Positions 21,391 to 33,405 of a stretch of DNA of 64,000 nucleotides are shown here, one piece after another. The position numbers and the translations under genes were made by a program. This stretch comes from Apostichopus japonicus. Taxonomy: Eukaryota > Echinodermata > Holothuroidea > Aspidochirotida > Stichopodidae. The stretch lies in assembly GCF_037975245.1 (NCBI RefSeq), contig NC_092569.1, forward strand, positions 17,589,501-17,653,500, read 5' to 3'. Each line of letters starts with the position of its first letter. Within the stretch, counting starts at the first letter, position 1. The notes under the pieces are model-generated. The model was not told the origin of the DNA. It did not search any database and saw only the letters and a program-made list of their open reading frames with translations.

Positions 21391-22170
21391 CGGGAGAAAA
21401 AAGTAGATTCGCACATGATAACAACGATTCATTGTACACTATCATACCATTCATACTTCCAAAGTATCTTCTTTAACATCTTGCCGACTTCGTAATCAGT
21501 ATCGACAATACCTTCCTTATTCTATCAAATTACATTAATCATCTCACTTGAGATCAGATTCTCATCTGCCTCAATATTACATGCGTAACACTACAAATAC
21601 TCAGTAAGAAACTTATTATATACTGGTACTAGAACAAACGATCTTCGACAGACTTCTGAGTGTCAAACCTACCAAAGTAATTTTCTATGTGTTTTTTTTC
21701 TTAACAGAACACATGCAAGTATTCCTAATTTCGTAGTAGTAATAATTGTAAGGCAATAATTATTTACAATAAATAAACATGATACATTCTGTCTTTTGCA
21801 CCATATACTGGCCGTAACTTGTCTCCCGAGAAAACACCATGAATTTGTTCCGAGAAGTGATTTACAGTATAGTGCATAGATAAATTTGTTTGATGGGTGC
21901 TAGTTGGTAATATAACCTGATTCTTGCGACCCGTGCACACTTTCAGCGTAATGGCAATCTCGTTTACAAACTAAATTTTAACATACCGTATCTTCAGGAG
22001 GACGTAAAAATTTTACATAAAATGTTACATAAATATTTTACATAAATTATACATACGCTAAACATGGTTAACTAGTAGGAAGATAATATGTTAGTTGTTT
22101 TCAAGATTCGTGAAGAAATAGAACGTTGAAGTATTTAAAGTTTGATTTCTTACTGATGACGTATAGACCT

Positions 22171-22741
22171 AATTCTAAAGTATTGCGATAAACAAATGGA
22201 ACCTGTAAACCACCGTATCAAAGAGTCCGCAAAGACATTCCCCTACTACTTGTACAATTACCATAAGGATTTCTACAAACAAGGAGTACGGCTTTCGATC
22301 AACGTTGAAAGAATTCTAAAGTATTGCGATAAACAAATGGCACCTGTAAAACCACCGTATCGAAGAGTCCACAAAGACATTCCCCTACTACTTGTACAAT
22401 TACCATAAGGATTTCTACAAACAAGGAGTACGGCTGTCGATCAACGTTGAAAGAATTCTAAAGTATTGCGATAAACAAATGGAACCTGTAAAACCACCGT
22501 ATCGAAGAGACAACAAAGACATTCCCCTATTACTTGTACAATTACCATAGGGATTTCAACAAAAAAAGGAGTACGGCTATCGATCAACGTTGAAAGAATT
22601 CTAAAGTATTGCGATAAACAAATGGAACCTGTAAAACCACCGTATCGAAGAGACCACAAAGACATTCCCCTACTACTTGTACAATTACCATAGGGATTTC
22701 TACAAATAAGGAGTACCCCTATCGATCAACGTTGAAAGAAT
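22171..22741. repeat. 142-bp tandem repeat, 4 copies (unit A)
   Basis: Copies begin AATTCTAAAGTATTGCG at 22171, 22312, 22454 and 22597, spacing 141-143 bp. Each holds ACAAAGACATTCCCCTA and GATCAACGTTGAAAG. The spacing is not a multiple of 3 throughout, so the reading frame shifts between copies; a minisatellite, not a protein repeat. Confidence 0.95.
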
Positions 22742-24357
22742 TGTCGTGACTTTCAAAGAGCAATGGTCTTCAAATGACATGAATTTGCTCCTCCAACTTA
22801 GAACTAAACCTACAAATATAAACTATACCGATTGATGACTTTGTCGTGACGATGGTCACAGGTGTGAAATCACTGAGTTCGAAAGTCCATATTTATGTTA
22901 GTTATAAAATACGTCCTTGAACACTACACAGATCTCAAACTAACATTTTAATCTTGACGTGAAATTTAGCCATGTTTGATATCTCCGTCATTACAGCTTA
23001 ACAACTACATTTGTCCTAAATAAATGCATGATTTTTATTCTTGATAAATTAACATGCATCCCGCAAATTAATTAACGGTCTAACCGCCATGTTGCTAAAA
23101 AAAATAATGGTTTATGTTGGTAAAAAAAGGTTGATGATGCCATAAACAGTAGAGGATGAACTTCAACAATGATCCATCCAGAATCGATCTTTATAAACAA
23201 AACTGAACAATGTCACGTCACCAACGATATTGGATAATTCTGCACGCCGAGGATAAAACTAACGAGCAAATGGAGACCAGTTCCTCGATCCAGCAAGAAT
23301 CACGACATTTTGCCGCCTTAAACAAAGTAGATTTTAGCACCAAACTAAAGTTTTGTATTCTGGAAGAACCAATTAGGCACCTCTACCTCAAATATTCCAT
23401 TTCGTCTCGAATCTCCAAAAGGAATATATGTGGAATACGGGGATTCAGCGAAAGGCACACTCAGACAATAACGGAGTGATAATGTATTCACCAATAGATG
23501 CACACAGCTTTACTACTTCTAGGAGGCTTAAAGCCAAAGCCAAGTCCCTCTAACTACAAGACCCGTAACAATAGTATTTTACAGCATTGAATAATTAAAT
23601 ACATTCATTCATTCATAGGAACAAAAAGTATGAAAGCAGCATTGTAAACTCGCAGTTTATGGTCTATTGACGAACATGCCATCCTTATCATTTTAAGTGA
23701 CAATTAAAATCATGACGTTTGCAAAGGTTTTTGTTAAGACTTTTCCTACGGTATTTTCACCTTTAAAGATTCGCTATATGTGTTATATTGATCAGGAAAA
23801 TCCAATACATATGTTATTGCAAGAATAAAAGAAAGCTGAAAGAATATATACCTTCATTTTCACTGCATTGCAGTCAAAAGTATCTTTATCACCTGTATCC
23901 TTCAATTTGTTGTCGTAATTTTCATATTAAACTCAACTACTAGTATGCGCATTGCTTGGATATTTTTGCTATTCTTTAACATGAGATTTACACAAAGGAC
24001 GCAACCATCTTACGATCTTTCAACAAAAATGTATTTACACTTTACTTTCTAGCACAATAAATGTGTTCTTCACTCCCATGATATTGCTTACAGGGGAAAG
24101 CAGTATATAAGGGTCGGGGAGGGGGATGCACATAGGGAGTTTGGGGCTTGGTGGCGGTGTAATATCCAGCTCATCCTTTCCGCAAGTTGCAAAACTGCGT
24201 AGAATATGTAAATCTGTAGGTGGCCTTGAGCTTTTGAAATATCCACCACATCAGAAACTAAGAGAAGAAGTTCACACTGGCTACCCATGTTACCATTATT
24301 AAGCTCCTTCTTTTATCGTCAAGACTACAGACTAGGAAGAAATAATATTTCAGTGCG

Positions 24358-25816
24358 TTTGTCCTCTTCTTAAGAAGCCTACTCTCCCACCGGAATTGAA
24401 AAATCTCAGACCGGTGAGTAACCTCCAATTTATCTCCAAGCTTGTGGAGAAAGTTGTAGCGAATCAAGTTTTGCAACATTGTAATCGTCATTGCCCTTTA
24501 CCTGTATTTCAGTCCGCATATAGACAGCACGATTCCACTGAGACTGCCTTGCTCAAGATTCATTCAGAAATCATGCAGTCTATTGATAAACAAAATGTTG
24601 TGCTTATGGTACTTCTAGACCTCAGTTCCGCCTTTGATACGGTAGATCATTCTGTTTTGGTGAACATTTTGGAACATGACTTTGGTATTAAGAACACTGC
24701 TCTCAACTGATTCATCAATTACCTTGGGACCAGGTCACAGTTTGTCTCGCTAGATGGTGTATATTCCGAGGAAATCCCTGTCGAGCATGGAGTTCCACAA
24801 GGCTCGTGTCTAGGTCCGCTGTGTTTCACACTGTACACATCATCTCTATTTAATGTCATTTCTACACATCTGGACACAGGTTTTGCTTATGCTGATGATA
24901 CTCAGTTGATTCACAGCTTTAAACCGCAGCATAACACCACAGAAATCGATGCTTTCAATCTTATGCAAAATTGTATCTCTGATATTTGGGATTGGATGGC
25001 TGCTCATAAATTGAAGCTGAACGATAGTAAAACTGAGTTCATTATTCTCGGCACTCCAGTCCAGCTCACAAAGGTCGTCAATAAATCTATCAGGGTTGGT
25101 GGTGCTTCCATTGCTTCTTGTGATCAAGTCCGCAACCTCGGGGTTATTTTCGACAAACACATGAAAATGGATAAACATATCAGTAAAGTTTGCAAGACTG
25201 GTTTCTATTATATTTTTAATTTAAAGAAGATTAGGACACATATGTCTTCTAGAACTATGAGTACATTGGTTCATTCATTCATTCACAGCCATTTGGATTA
25301 TTGTAATAGTTTGCTCCATGGTATTCCAAGGTATCTGATTCAGAGACTGCAACGTCTGCAGAACAGCGCAGCCAGGCTTGTTGTAGACATCTATGACTTC
25401 AACACACCATCGTTGAGTATCCTCCATTCTTTGCACTGGTTGCCTGTTGAATTCAGAATTAAGTTCAAAGTACTGCTCCTGGTGTATAAGTGCATTCATG
25501 GAATGGCACCCGCCTATTTGTCGGATCTGTCCTTCCAGGTCAATACTCGTTATACCTTGCGTTCTAGCAATACACTCACTCTCACTGTTCCCAGAACTAA
25601 ACTGAAAACCTATGGCGACCGTGCCTTTCCATCAGCCGGGCCCAAGCTCTGGAATGGTCTGCCCATATCTGTGCGGAGTTCTCCCACTCTCATTCAGTTC
25701 AAGTCTTGCTTGAAGACTCATTTTTTTTAAGTTGGCTTTCTATTAGGGTTGTACAGCGCTATTGAATCATTCGTAGATTTTAGCGCTTTATAAGTTCATT
25801 TATTATTATTATTATT
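24358..25816 (+). mobile_element. 5'-truncated L2/CR1-clade LINE with reverse transcriptase
   Basis: Inserted between CAGTGCG and ATCATGCTG, which are contiguous in unit B at about 37095. The reading frame 24360-25730 encodes the reverse-transcriptase part of a non-LTR retrotransposon: PLLKKP and LRPVSN, then QSAYRQ, LLDLSSAFDTVDH, HGVPQGSCLGP, the catalytic YADDTQL, LKLNDSKTE, LDYCNSLLHGIP, LHWLPVEFRI, ending LKTHFF. The endonuclease and 5' part are missing. One in-frame TGA at 24708-24710 falls where relatives have Trp (LNW), so the copy is inactive. The 3' end has TACAGCGCTATT, GCGCTTTATAAG and a (TTA)n tail. Any target duplication is 0-1 bp, as is common for this clade. Present only in unit A. 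Confidence 0.93.
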
Positions 25817-26159
25817 GATCATGCTGTCGAATAAACGAAGCATCTGTATAGCGTTATAAAATTAGTATCGACGAAGGAAATAGGAAAGTGAATATAATAT
25901 CTTATTTCATGTGGAAAAAAATCATGCATAACATGTATTAATTTTTCAACTGAAATTTCATATGAACATTTTCTTTATAATTTGATATTGAACAAGAACC
26001 AAGTGAGAAAGGTCTAGGCCTATTCCGTTTTGAAAGGTTCAATGAAATTTATCCAATAGGATATGATAGATATGAAACCCTTATAATTATAAATTTTTAC
26101 TTCGTTAAAGAGTTAACCTTTCCTTCACAATGATAGAATTAACATGTTCTATTTGATGT

Positions 26160-26265
26160 ACGGTTGTCATTGGAACTCATCTACATAACTAGAACATACA
26201 GCTATCATATTAAAAGTATATTGTATTGCACATGATGGAACTTCACCTTTACGGTTGTTAGGGAA
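26160..26265 (+). promoter_or_regulatory. FREP3 upstream conserved block
   Basis: ACGGTTGTC at 26160 and ACGGTTGTTAGGGAA at 26251-26265, 91 bp apart, the second 134 bp before the start codon. ATGTCATTCACAAG follows, matching ATGTCACTCAAG upstream of FREP2. Conservation across the diverged FREP2 promoter suggests a regulatory role. Confidence 0.5.
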
Positions 26266-26384
26266 TGATCATCTATCCCAGTATGTCATTCACAAGACAC
26301 CTCTATGGGGGAAAATTTGAGATTTAATATCACTTCTTCTTGAGCTCTCAACCTGAAAACATCAGCCCAGAACAACTCGGCAAG

Positions 26385-29300
26385 ATGCATCTTTTTATTT
26401 CATTCTGTATTTTCGGAGCTTTTGTCTCAAGTCTCCAAGTGTCAGGAAACACAATGGTAAGTTTCTTATCTGTTCATTTCATAGAATGCTTCATTTTGTA
26501 TTGAAACTTTAACTATATTACCAAACATTAAATTGTTGTTGTCATGATGTGATAGAAACTGAGTGATTTAGATTTTTAAGTTGTATAAATTGCCGTCCGT
26601 CCTTAATGTTTTTTTTTTCTGCAATGCATTCGTTTTAATTTTATTTCCAAACTGTTAACATTTTCTGGTAGTTGAGTTAATTAACGAACAACTGAACAAA
26701 CTTAAAGAAAGTTAAACGTTTTTTTTTTTTAACTGTCTGATGAATCTCGATCGATTGATAGTTACAACTCATTGAGGATTAATTTATCTGAAAACTCAAT
26801 TCGGATTTAATTTTCTGGTAGTACATTATCTTTTTAGTTCAGGAAGGTCGCATCATGAACGATGGTGTTAAAGGGATAAAACCTCAAAGGACCTAAAGTG
26901 AGCGAAAAACATGAGAGTCAACTAGTAGAGCGTTACAGTTGATAGTTGATGTTACAGTTCTGTGTGTAATCGAATTATGGCTCAGATTGAGCATCCGAAA
27001 ATTACAAACAATCATGTTTGGTAGACTTTAAACCAGATTGTGTAATGTAGAGGTTTAAACCGGTCCATCACGTTCGTATTTTCATTAATTCATACTAACC
27101 CTACGACTACTAGAGCAAACTGATCGAAGGGAAAAATTTTGAAGAACAGATCAATTCATGGTTGTTACAACATGTACTAATAACCGAAACAAGCATAACC
27201 GTTCTTGCAATCGTAAAAGCTTTACCTATACAGAAGAACATCGTTGACACTTAATATAGTGTTCTTCTAAAAACATTTTATAATTTATTTATCAGTTTAA
27301 AAGAAATACTTCTCTCTTTTCTTCTCTCTTTATTTAAATTATAAAATAAAATATTTTACTCGGTGGCACATATGATTATTAAAAAAAAATTATGTATATA
27401 ATGTCTAATATCTAAAACATTTTCGAACAGTATCGGCTGTTTCCTTTAAATTACCTTTGTAAATTTCACAACAATATTACTAAACTTCATTCAGTACCTT
27501 CGCAAAATAATCAAAATATACTTAATTTTCTCATGTTGCGATGTATTACTTGCAAGAGGATTTTTAAAATATAATATTTTATTCGATGACACATATTATT
27601 AGGAAAAATATATCTATACAATGTCTCATATCTAAAACAATTTTCGAAAAGTAGCAGATAATTCCTCCAAAATAGCTTTGTAAATTTCACTGCAATGTTA
27701 TAAAACTTTATTCAGTACCTTATCAAAATCATTGAAATTACATTTAAACTTAAACAGATTTGTTTTAATTTATGTCTCATGTTGCGATGTTTTACCTGTA
27801 AGAAGATTTTTAAGTAATATTAAAAACATTGGCAATCAAACACGTGGTTGATATAAAATTTTCTAAGTTATGAAAACGTATGATGCGATAGTAACTTTAA
27901 ATTCAACAAATCGAGGTCGTTTGTGTAACCATCCATTAACGTTGACATGGAACTTGATTGTTTCTCTATACTTTTTAGAATAAAGTTACGCGTTAACTCT
28001 GTCTCTATGATAACGCCATACCCTTGATATTACCTTTGGTCAGTAGGTATATCTTTATACCCTTTGATATTACCTTTGGTCAGTAGGTATTTCTTCTAAA
28101 CATTATCTTTCATTTTTCATTAACTCTCTATGACCTTTGCATTATGTGCCACTACTATCCTGTAAACTTTCAATCTTTAACAGTACTATATGAAGCAAAA
28201 TATGTTGTCTACTAAACAGAATTACATCTAATTTAACGTCTCTTTAAAGAGTTTAAGAGTATTACAAATCTCCCAAAATATATCTTAATATAGTATTTAG
28301 ATTTATTTTTCTTCGAAACATGACTCACAACGTGCCAAAAGCTTTACGCATCATAACTAACTTTAATTCAAAATGAATAATTGATAAGCAATGGTAACAA
28401 TGTCAATAATATAGATTACCAATATTATCAATACTATGAAGAATTACAAGTTTTAGTTTTATTATTGTTTTTTTTTTGTTAGAAATTCCATAAAATTTAT
28501 TTGATTTTTTTCCGCTTTATGTGCAAAATATTAAGGGCAACTGATATTAGGTCCCATAATAGTTGTATGCTACTTAAGTTTTACTCACCCCCCCCCCTTA
28601 ACTCATAGTATAAACACACTGGACCTATGTTAATGAGCCGATTACGTGGTATTATAGATTGCTATTACAGTCGTGATTTCGCTTAGTTGTAAGAAAAATA
28701 AAAATGACTGAACTTTAAAACTTTAACGTACTGGCATTATTGTTTATAATTGTCGTTATCTTCAACTGTAGCTTTAGCTTTGAAGAATAACGTAGGAATT
28801 TGCTATTTTCGTTAAATTGTATTAGCTAACTATACACAAAGGTCGAATATTTCCCATACCATTATTTTGCTTTTCTGAAAGATATCCGTTGTTTAGATTA
28901 AACTTTACTGAATGTGTATCAGATTTCAATCATCCGTTGAAAGAAATAACGTTGGTAAAGATCGCTTTTATTTTTTATATTTTTAATATTATTCTTTTGA
29001 AGTGACAAGTAAATTCTTGTTATACTGAGAAACATAATAATAGGTCATGTTGTAAAAAAAAACACAACTTCGAATTTTATTAAGATTCAAGTGAAATAAT
29101 AATGAGCACAATTCAATTTGTCCCGTGAAGTTATGTTTCCTCTTTAATTTATGATGGTTCTCCTATAAAAGAAATCATTGCTTTTTATATTCTCTCACAC
29201 ATTTTGTTCCATATTGTATGAAAGCCAAGAACTTTGCAACAAAGAACTAAAGAAGCTTTAAAAGGGAGCTTCTCATAGTCTCATATTGAAGCTGCATCTA

Positions 29301-32300
29301 TAGATCTCTGTAACAATTCAAGATATATATATAGTTCGCAAGTATCGTAGGAGTTTGCGAAGGTGTTGGACACTCAGCCTACATTGGTGGAGCTGCAAAA
29401 TTTAGTAGAGATCGGTATATATTTGATTTATCTTGGAGTCAAAATAACCTTGTTTTCATTTAGTACGGCAATACTTGCCTCTTCTCACATGCATATGCGA
29501 TTTGGTAAAAGTTAATTGTTTAGTCTAAATATAATATTGAAGTTAAGTATTCCCCTTCCGTGTGCTTATTTGATACCTTCCATTTAACAGACTTTCTGCA
29601 ATTGATTTTGACAATTTTAAAGTGAAAGTCACATATCTATGTAGGCAATTTTGCTCAATTATTCAAAATTTCATCATTCAATTGGTGAAGGTAAAAGTAG
29701 AAGGTTTTGATTTTTTTTCGAATGATTTGATATTTGTTAAATCAAGCGTATTGAGTTTATTAATTACTCTTAAATTACATTTAATTTGGTACCAAAAAAA
29801 GATGATGATGTCCTTGTTTATTATTTAAAATCTTAATTGCTTATTACGTTTAAAAGTGTTGTAATTTTTGATATGATTGTTTGCGACCGGTGTAATTCGC
29901 TTGACTGTTAAACATATTCTCTACAATACAGGACATGGAGAGAAATGAAGGTTTCACAAGGAATAAGAGAAGTACTAATTCAGGTAAGAAGGTGAATTTA
30001 TTTTACTGTGTTAATGACCAATTAAATACAAAACTAATGAATTGTTGATTCTACTGGAGTGCATGTAGTAGCCTTGTTTGCAACGGTGGTAGTGGTGTGA
30101 AAAACGGACAAGGCAGAGTTACCGGTGAATTTCCGTCAACAGAGCATGAAAACAAGGACTCATGTTGGAGAAGAAAATATGTATATTTTTTTCAGATAGT
30201 AACAACTTTGAACAATTTGTTGTACTTTCACAGATTCTTCTTACTTTTTCTATCAACAACCTGACTACCCTCGAGATTGTAAGGAAGTCTTTGAACAATG
30301 TGACGGGGAATCTTCAGACGGGGTCTACCTCATACAACCAGATGGATACCTTGAACCATTTCCTGTGTATTGTAACAACACTGTAGATGGTGGCAATTGG
30401 ATGGTATGATTTTAACTCTGTCTACATTAGCTTCCCAGCTTTCACAGACGACTGTAAAATAAAATAAAATGAATTGGTTTATTTCCATTGAATTGACTCG
30501 TAAACTTTCGTTTAGTATGAGTGCATGTTTACAAATGTTCTATACCTGCAAAAAAGAACAACGTAACATGATGCCTATGATTTATGAAGATCGATGTGAA
30601 CGTACTTTAAACATTAAGAAATACTCATGATGCTTAATATTAAAACATGTTCTTGATACATATACAGGTTATACAGCGACGCATGGACGGTGGTGTAGAA
30701 TTCAATCGTGACTGGGAGGATTATAAAAACGGTTTTGGCTTTCCACATCGCGATTTATGGCTGGGTAACGAGAAACTAGCTTACATTACAAATCAGAAAG
30801 ACTACGAAATAAGATTTGACTTTGTTTCAAAGAGCGGTGATCCACATTTCGCTAAGTACAACCTTTTCCGTGTGAGCGATGAAGGAACTTTGTACAAGCT
30901 GGTGGATGTTGGAGACTACGACTCGACAAGTACACTAAGTAAGTATTTTATTTCATAGTACTGATGTATGCTATGTTGTTTGATAGAGTGTTTATACAGG
31001 CTACATGTGCTACACTGAGCGAGAGACGTTTGTGATGCGCCTAGATTGCCGTAACTCCTGAAATTGACATATAATGCACTATAAATTGGAATTTTCCAGC
31101 TTCTCGCAGTAGGTACTGTTTATAGAAATGACACCGTTCAAAAATATTGTTTTATACACATAAAAAGAAGAAAAAAGCAAATGTGACTTGTACTTGGCTA
31201 AAATGGACTGCAGTATTTAAATATACAGTTTTAATATCGGTTCCCTGGCAAGAGTATCTCCTTCAGTATATCCTTCAATATGTAACTGGCATTGAAAATA
31301 TATGTGCAAATACCACAAACAGAACAGGTGACATTTCGATGCAGTTTGGTTTGAAGTTTATCATATCTTTAACAACGCAGAGCACCAATCATCTTACACC
31401 GACGTATGAAGTATAAATTATGATACATTTTAAAATAATCCAATGAATTTTTTCTTGTTTGATTTTAAGTTTAAACTAACGAATATAGTGTCAGTAATTC
31501 GCAAATACTCTTGTCTACCAATTTTTAACCTCTTATCATTTATCAAAGATACATGGTTAAACAAGTTACCAAGTCGTTATTTGAGACAGCATTTTTAAAG
31601 ATTTAGTTAAAGAACAAGGAGATATAGAACTCTTATTAACACAATTATTGTGATGACCAATTCTCTCAAAACTAGTCATAAAGAAAACCTACTAACTGAA
31701 AACAAATTGCCTATTGCCTATATGGTATACAACATTATAATAGGATTAATCACTGATATTGCTGCAAGACACGACCGTTACGTTACATATAGTACATTGG
31801 CTTTTTCGGTATTTTGAAATTTGACAATCATCGTCCAAAACTAGCCAGTATTACTAATATCGTTGCATACAACCAAATTTTGTTGGAAAAATATTGGGGA
31901 CGTAAGTATCCAACCAAATTTGGGTAAACCTTTGACCTTAAACAATTAAAATACACACGATAAATACGCACTTATCCAACCAAAAAATAAGAGTAAACCT
32001 TTGCCACAAAACAAGCAAAATTAAGTCAATAGGTTACAAGTGCAATGAAAAATATTTGCCCAACTTTATTACAGTGCAACATACGGTATAATATGAAATT
32101 GGAAAGGACCCAATTGCAAACTTATTTATCAGAAATGTACATTCTTAAAGTCAGCAAAGCATATCCAGTTCCGATTATATATGGTATACAACATTTTAAT
32201 AGTAGACTATCTCTTCGAGGAATAGCATATCTTGATAAACGTGAAAATAATGCAATTTCAGCCGTTTATTTGTCCTTAATAAGAAAATAAACATTTAAAA

Positions 32301-32640
32301 AACATATACATTAGCCCTATGGTTTAATATTCAATTGATTCCATACATTGTAACACAACGTATAATTAATTAACAGTTCTAACCAATTTCGTTCTTTTAT
32401 TTTATTGCAGGTTACGATGCTTTGCCTTACAACAAAGGAATGGCTTTTACAACAAGAGATCGCGACAATGACCTTAATTCTGCCAACTGTGCTAGTGGTT
32501 ATAACGGTTGGTGGTACAATTATCATTGTTCTTACACTTATCCCAATTATCCATGGAGTACTGGTCCTCATTGGCATAACTTTCCCGGCGGTAATCACAA
32601 CATCCAATACATAGAAATAAAGATACGTCCAGTTGAATAA
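26385..32640 (+). CDS. FREP3: secreted fibrinogen-related lectin, 5 exons, 264 aa
   Basis: CDS exons: 26385-26456, 29932-29983, 30234-30403, 30668-30938, 32411-32640 (795 nt with stop). Signal peptide at about 1-20 (MHLFISFCIFGAFVSS). Pro-segment with R-N-K-R at 34-37. Fibrinogen domain from about 42: C57 and C88 form the first canonical FReD disulfide pair, C64 is an additional Cys, N-N-T sequon at 89-91, NRDWEDYKNGFGFPH, LGNEKLAYITNQKDYE, AKYNLFRVS, calcium motif DRDND at 205-209, C215/C228 bracketing a 12-residue pocket loop with GWW, ending IEIKIRPVE. The start ATG sits in AAGATGC and opens the hydrophobic leader; exon 1 ends at GTAAGT. AATAAA lies at 32763-32768. By family it should bind acetylated or other glycans outside the cell; the actual ligand is unknown. 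Confidence 0.94.
27345..27820. repeat. Internal duplication in FREP3 intron 1, two ~225-bp copies
   Basis: Copies at about 27345-27570 and 27571-27820 share ATATTTTA(C/T)TCG(G/A)TG(G/A)CACATAT, TTCAGTACCTT and CTCATGTTGCGATGT. The same pair is present in intron 1 of FREP4 (about 38440-38890) and FREP5 (about 50580-51040), so it predates the tandem unit amplification. Confidence 0.75.
28023..28090. repeat. Short direct duplication in FREP3 intron 1
   Basis: TTGATATTACCTTTGGTCAG followed by TAGGTAT occurs twice, 40 bp apart. FREP4 and FREP5 have one copy at the equivalent place, so the duplication is specific to unit B. Confidence 0.8.
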
Positions 32641-33036
32641 AGAAGAAAACAAAATAGGTCACCACAGCTGTATGAAGATCGACATTAAATGGAAGCAACT
32701 GAAGAGCAATTTTCATTGGTGAACATGATTTTACTTAACTGACGTCAAAGCTCATTTTGGAAAATAAACGTGGATGCAGAAACCTTCATCGATGGTTCTT
32801 AATTCAGTTCTACTATGCATAAAGACGTCAAAGAATATGTGTGTTTTATAACAGCAGTTCGCTTTAGTTTGCTTAATGTCTAAACAGACTCATGCTTATT
32901 ATTTAATGAAGATAATAAAATTGTATCGTAAATTTAAAGAACATATTCTTCTTGTTATTAAAACATGTTTTTAAAGTAGACTACTCTATATTAAAAATAA
33001 ATCATACCTTTGCAATTGGCATCAGATTAAGGCTTT

Positions 33037-33405
33037 TATGATAATTATAATAATATATAAGTTCTTATTATAGCGCCAAATTCCAAAAAGCCTCTAGGCG
33101 CTTTATAAAACCTAAAACAAATAAAAACAAAAAGACAGAGAAATCAAAGGAATAAAAGTCTAGAAAACACATAAACGAAAATTAAACAGTATGTAAAATA
33201 CGAACACAAAAATGTTAAAACACGAGACAAACCTAAACAAAACAAAACAAAGGATAAGCACATAACATAGAGTTATACAAAAGTAACAGTCTAGATAAAA
33301 CCACGAGTATATAAAAGTGACAAAATCACGTAGAAAAACTAAAAAGATGTGTTTTAAACATTTTATTAAATATTGCGAGAGTTTTGGCAGTCTTTATGTC
33401 TTTTT
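33037..33405 (-). mobile_element. 3' end of an L2/CR1-like LINE (unit B copy)
   Basis: Duplicate of the insertion at 19777-20145, at the same site and of equal length, inherited by duplication and not a new insertion. Absent from unit C. Confidence 0.8.

Larger units (their letters stand above)
17769..26300 (+). repeat. Array unit A (partial): second part of intron 4, orphan exon 5, 3' flank
   Basis: Similarity to unit B starts abruptly at 17769/17770 (matching 31325) in intron 4 and continues through exon 5, the 3' flank modules and up to the FREP3 promoter. Exons 1-4 are absent. Unit A and unit B share an intron-4 deletion relative to C and a LINE-tail insertion. Only A has the L2 insertion at 24358. 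It is an incomplete copy of the ~11-kb tandem unit. Confidence 0.85.

Noticed and set aside
22196..22408. 70-codon frame across the 142-bp repeats (also 35218-35430)
   Set aside because: The repeat period varies 141-143 bp, so the frame changes between copies; a minisatellite by-product.
23210..23479. 89-codon + frame, repeated in unit B at 35947-36219, with 80-codon minus-strand frames at 35955-36197 and 47960-48202
   Set aside because: Both strands stay open over the same DNA, the + frame is not kept in unit C, and no motif is recognisable; duplication explains the similarity.
24088..24288. 66-codon minus-strand frame identical in units A and B (36824-37024)
   Set aside because: It lies on the P motif; identity reflects recent duplication, and the unit C counterpart does not keep it.
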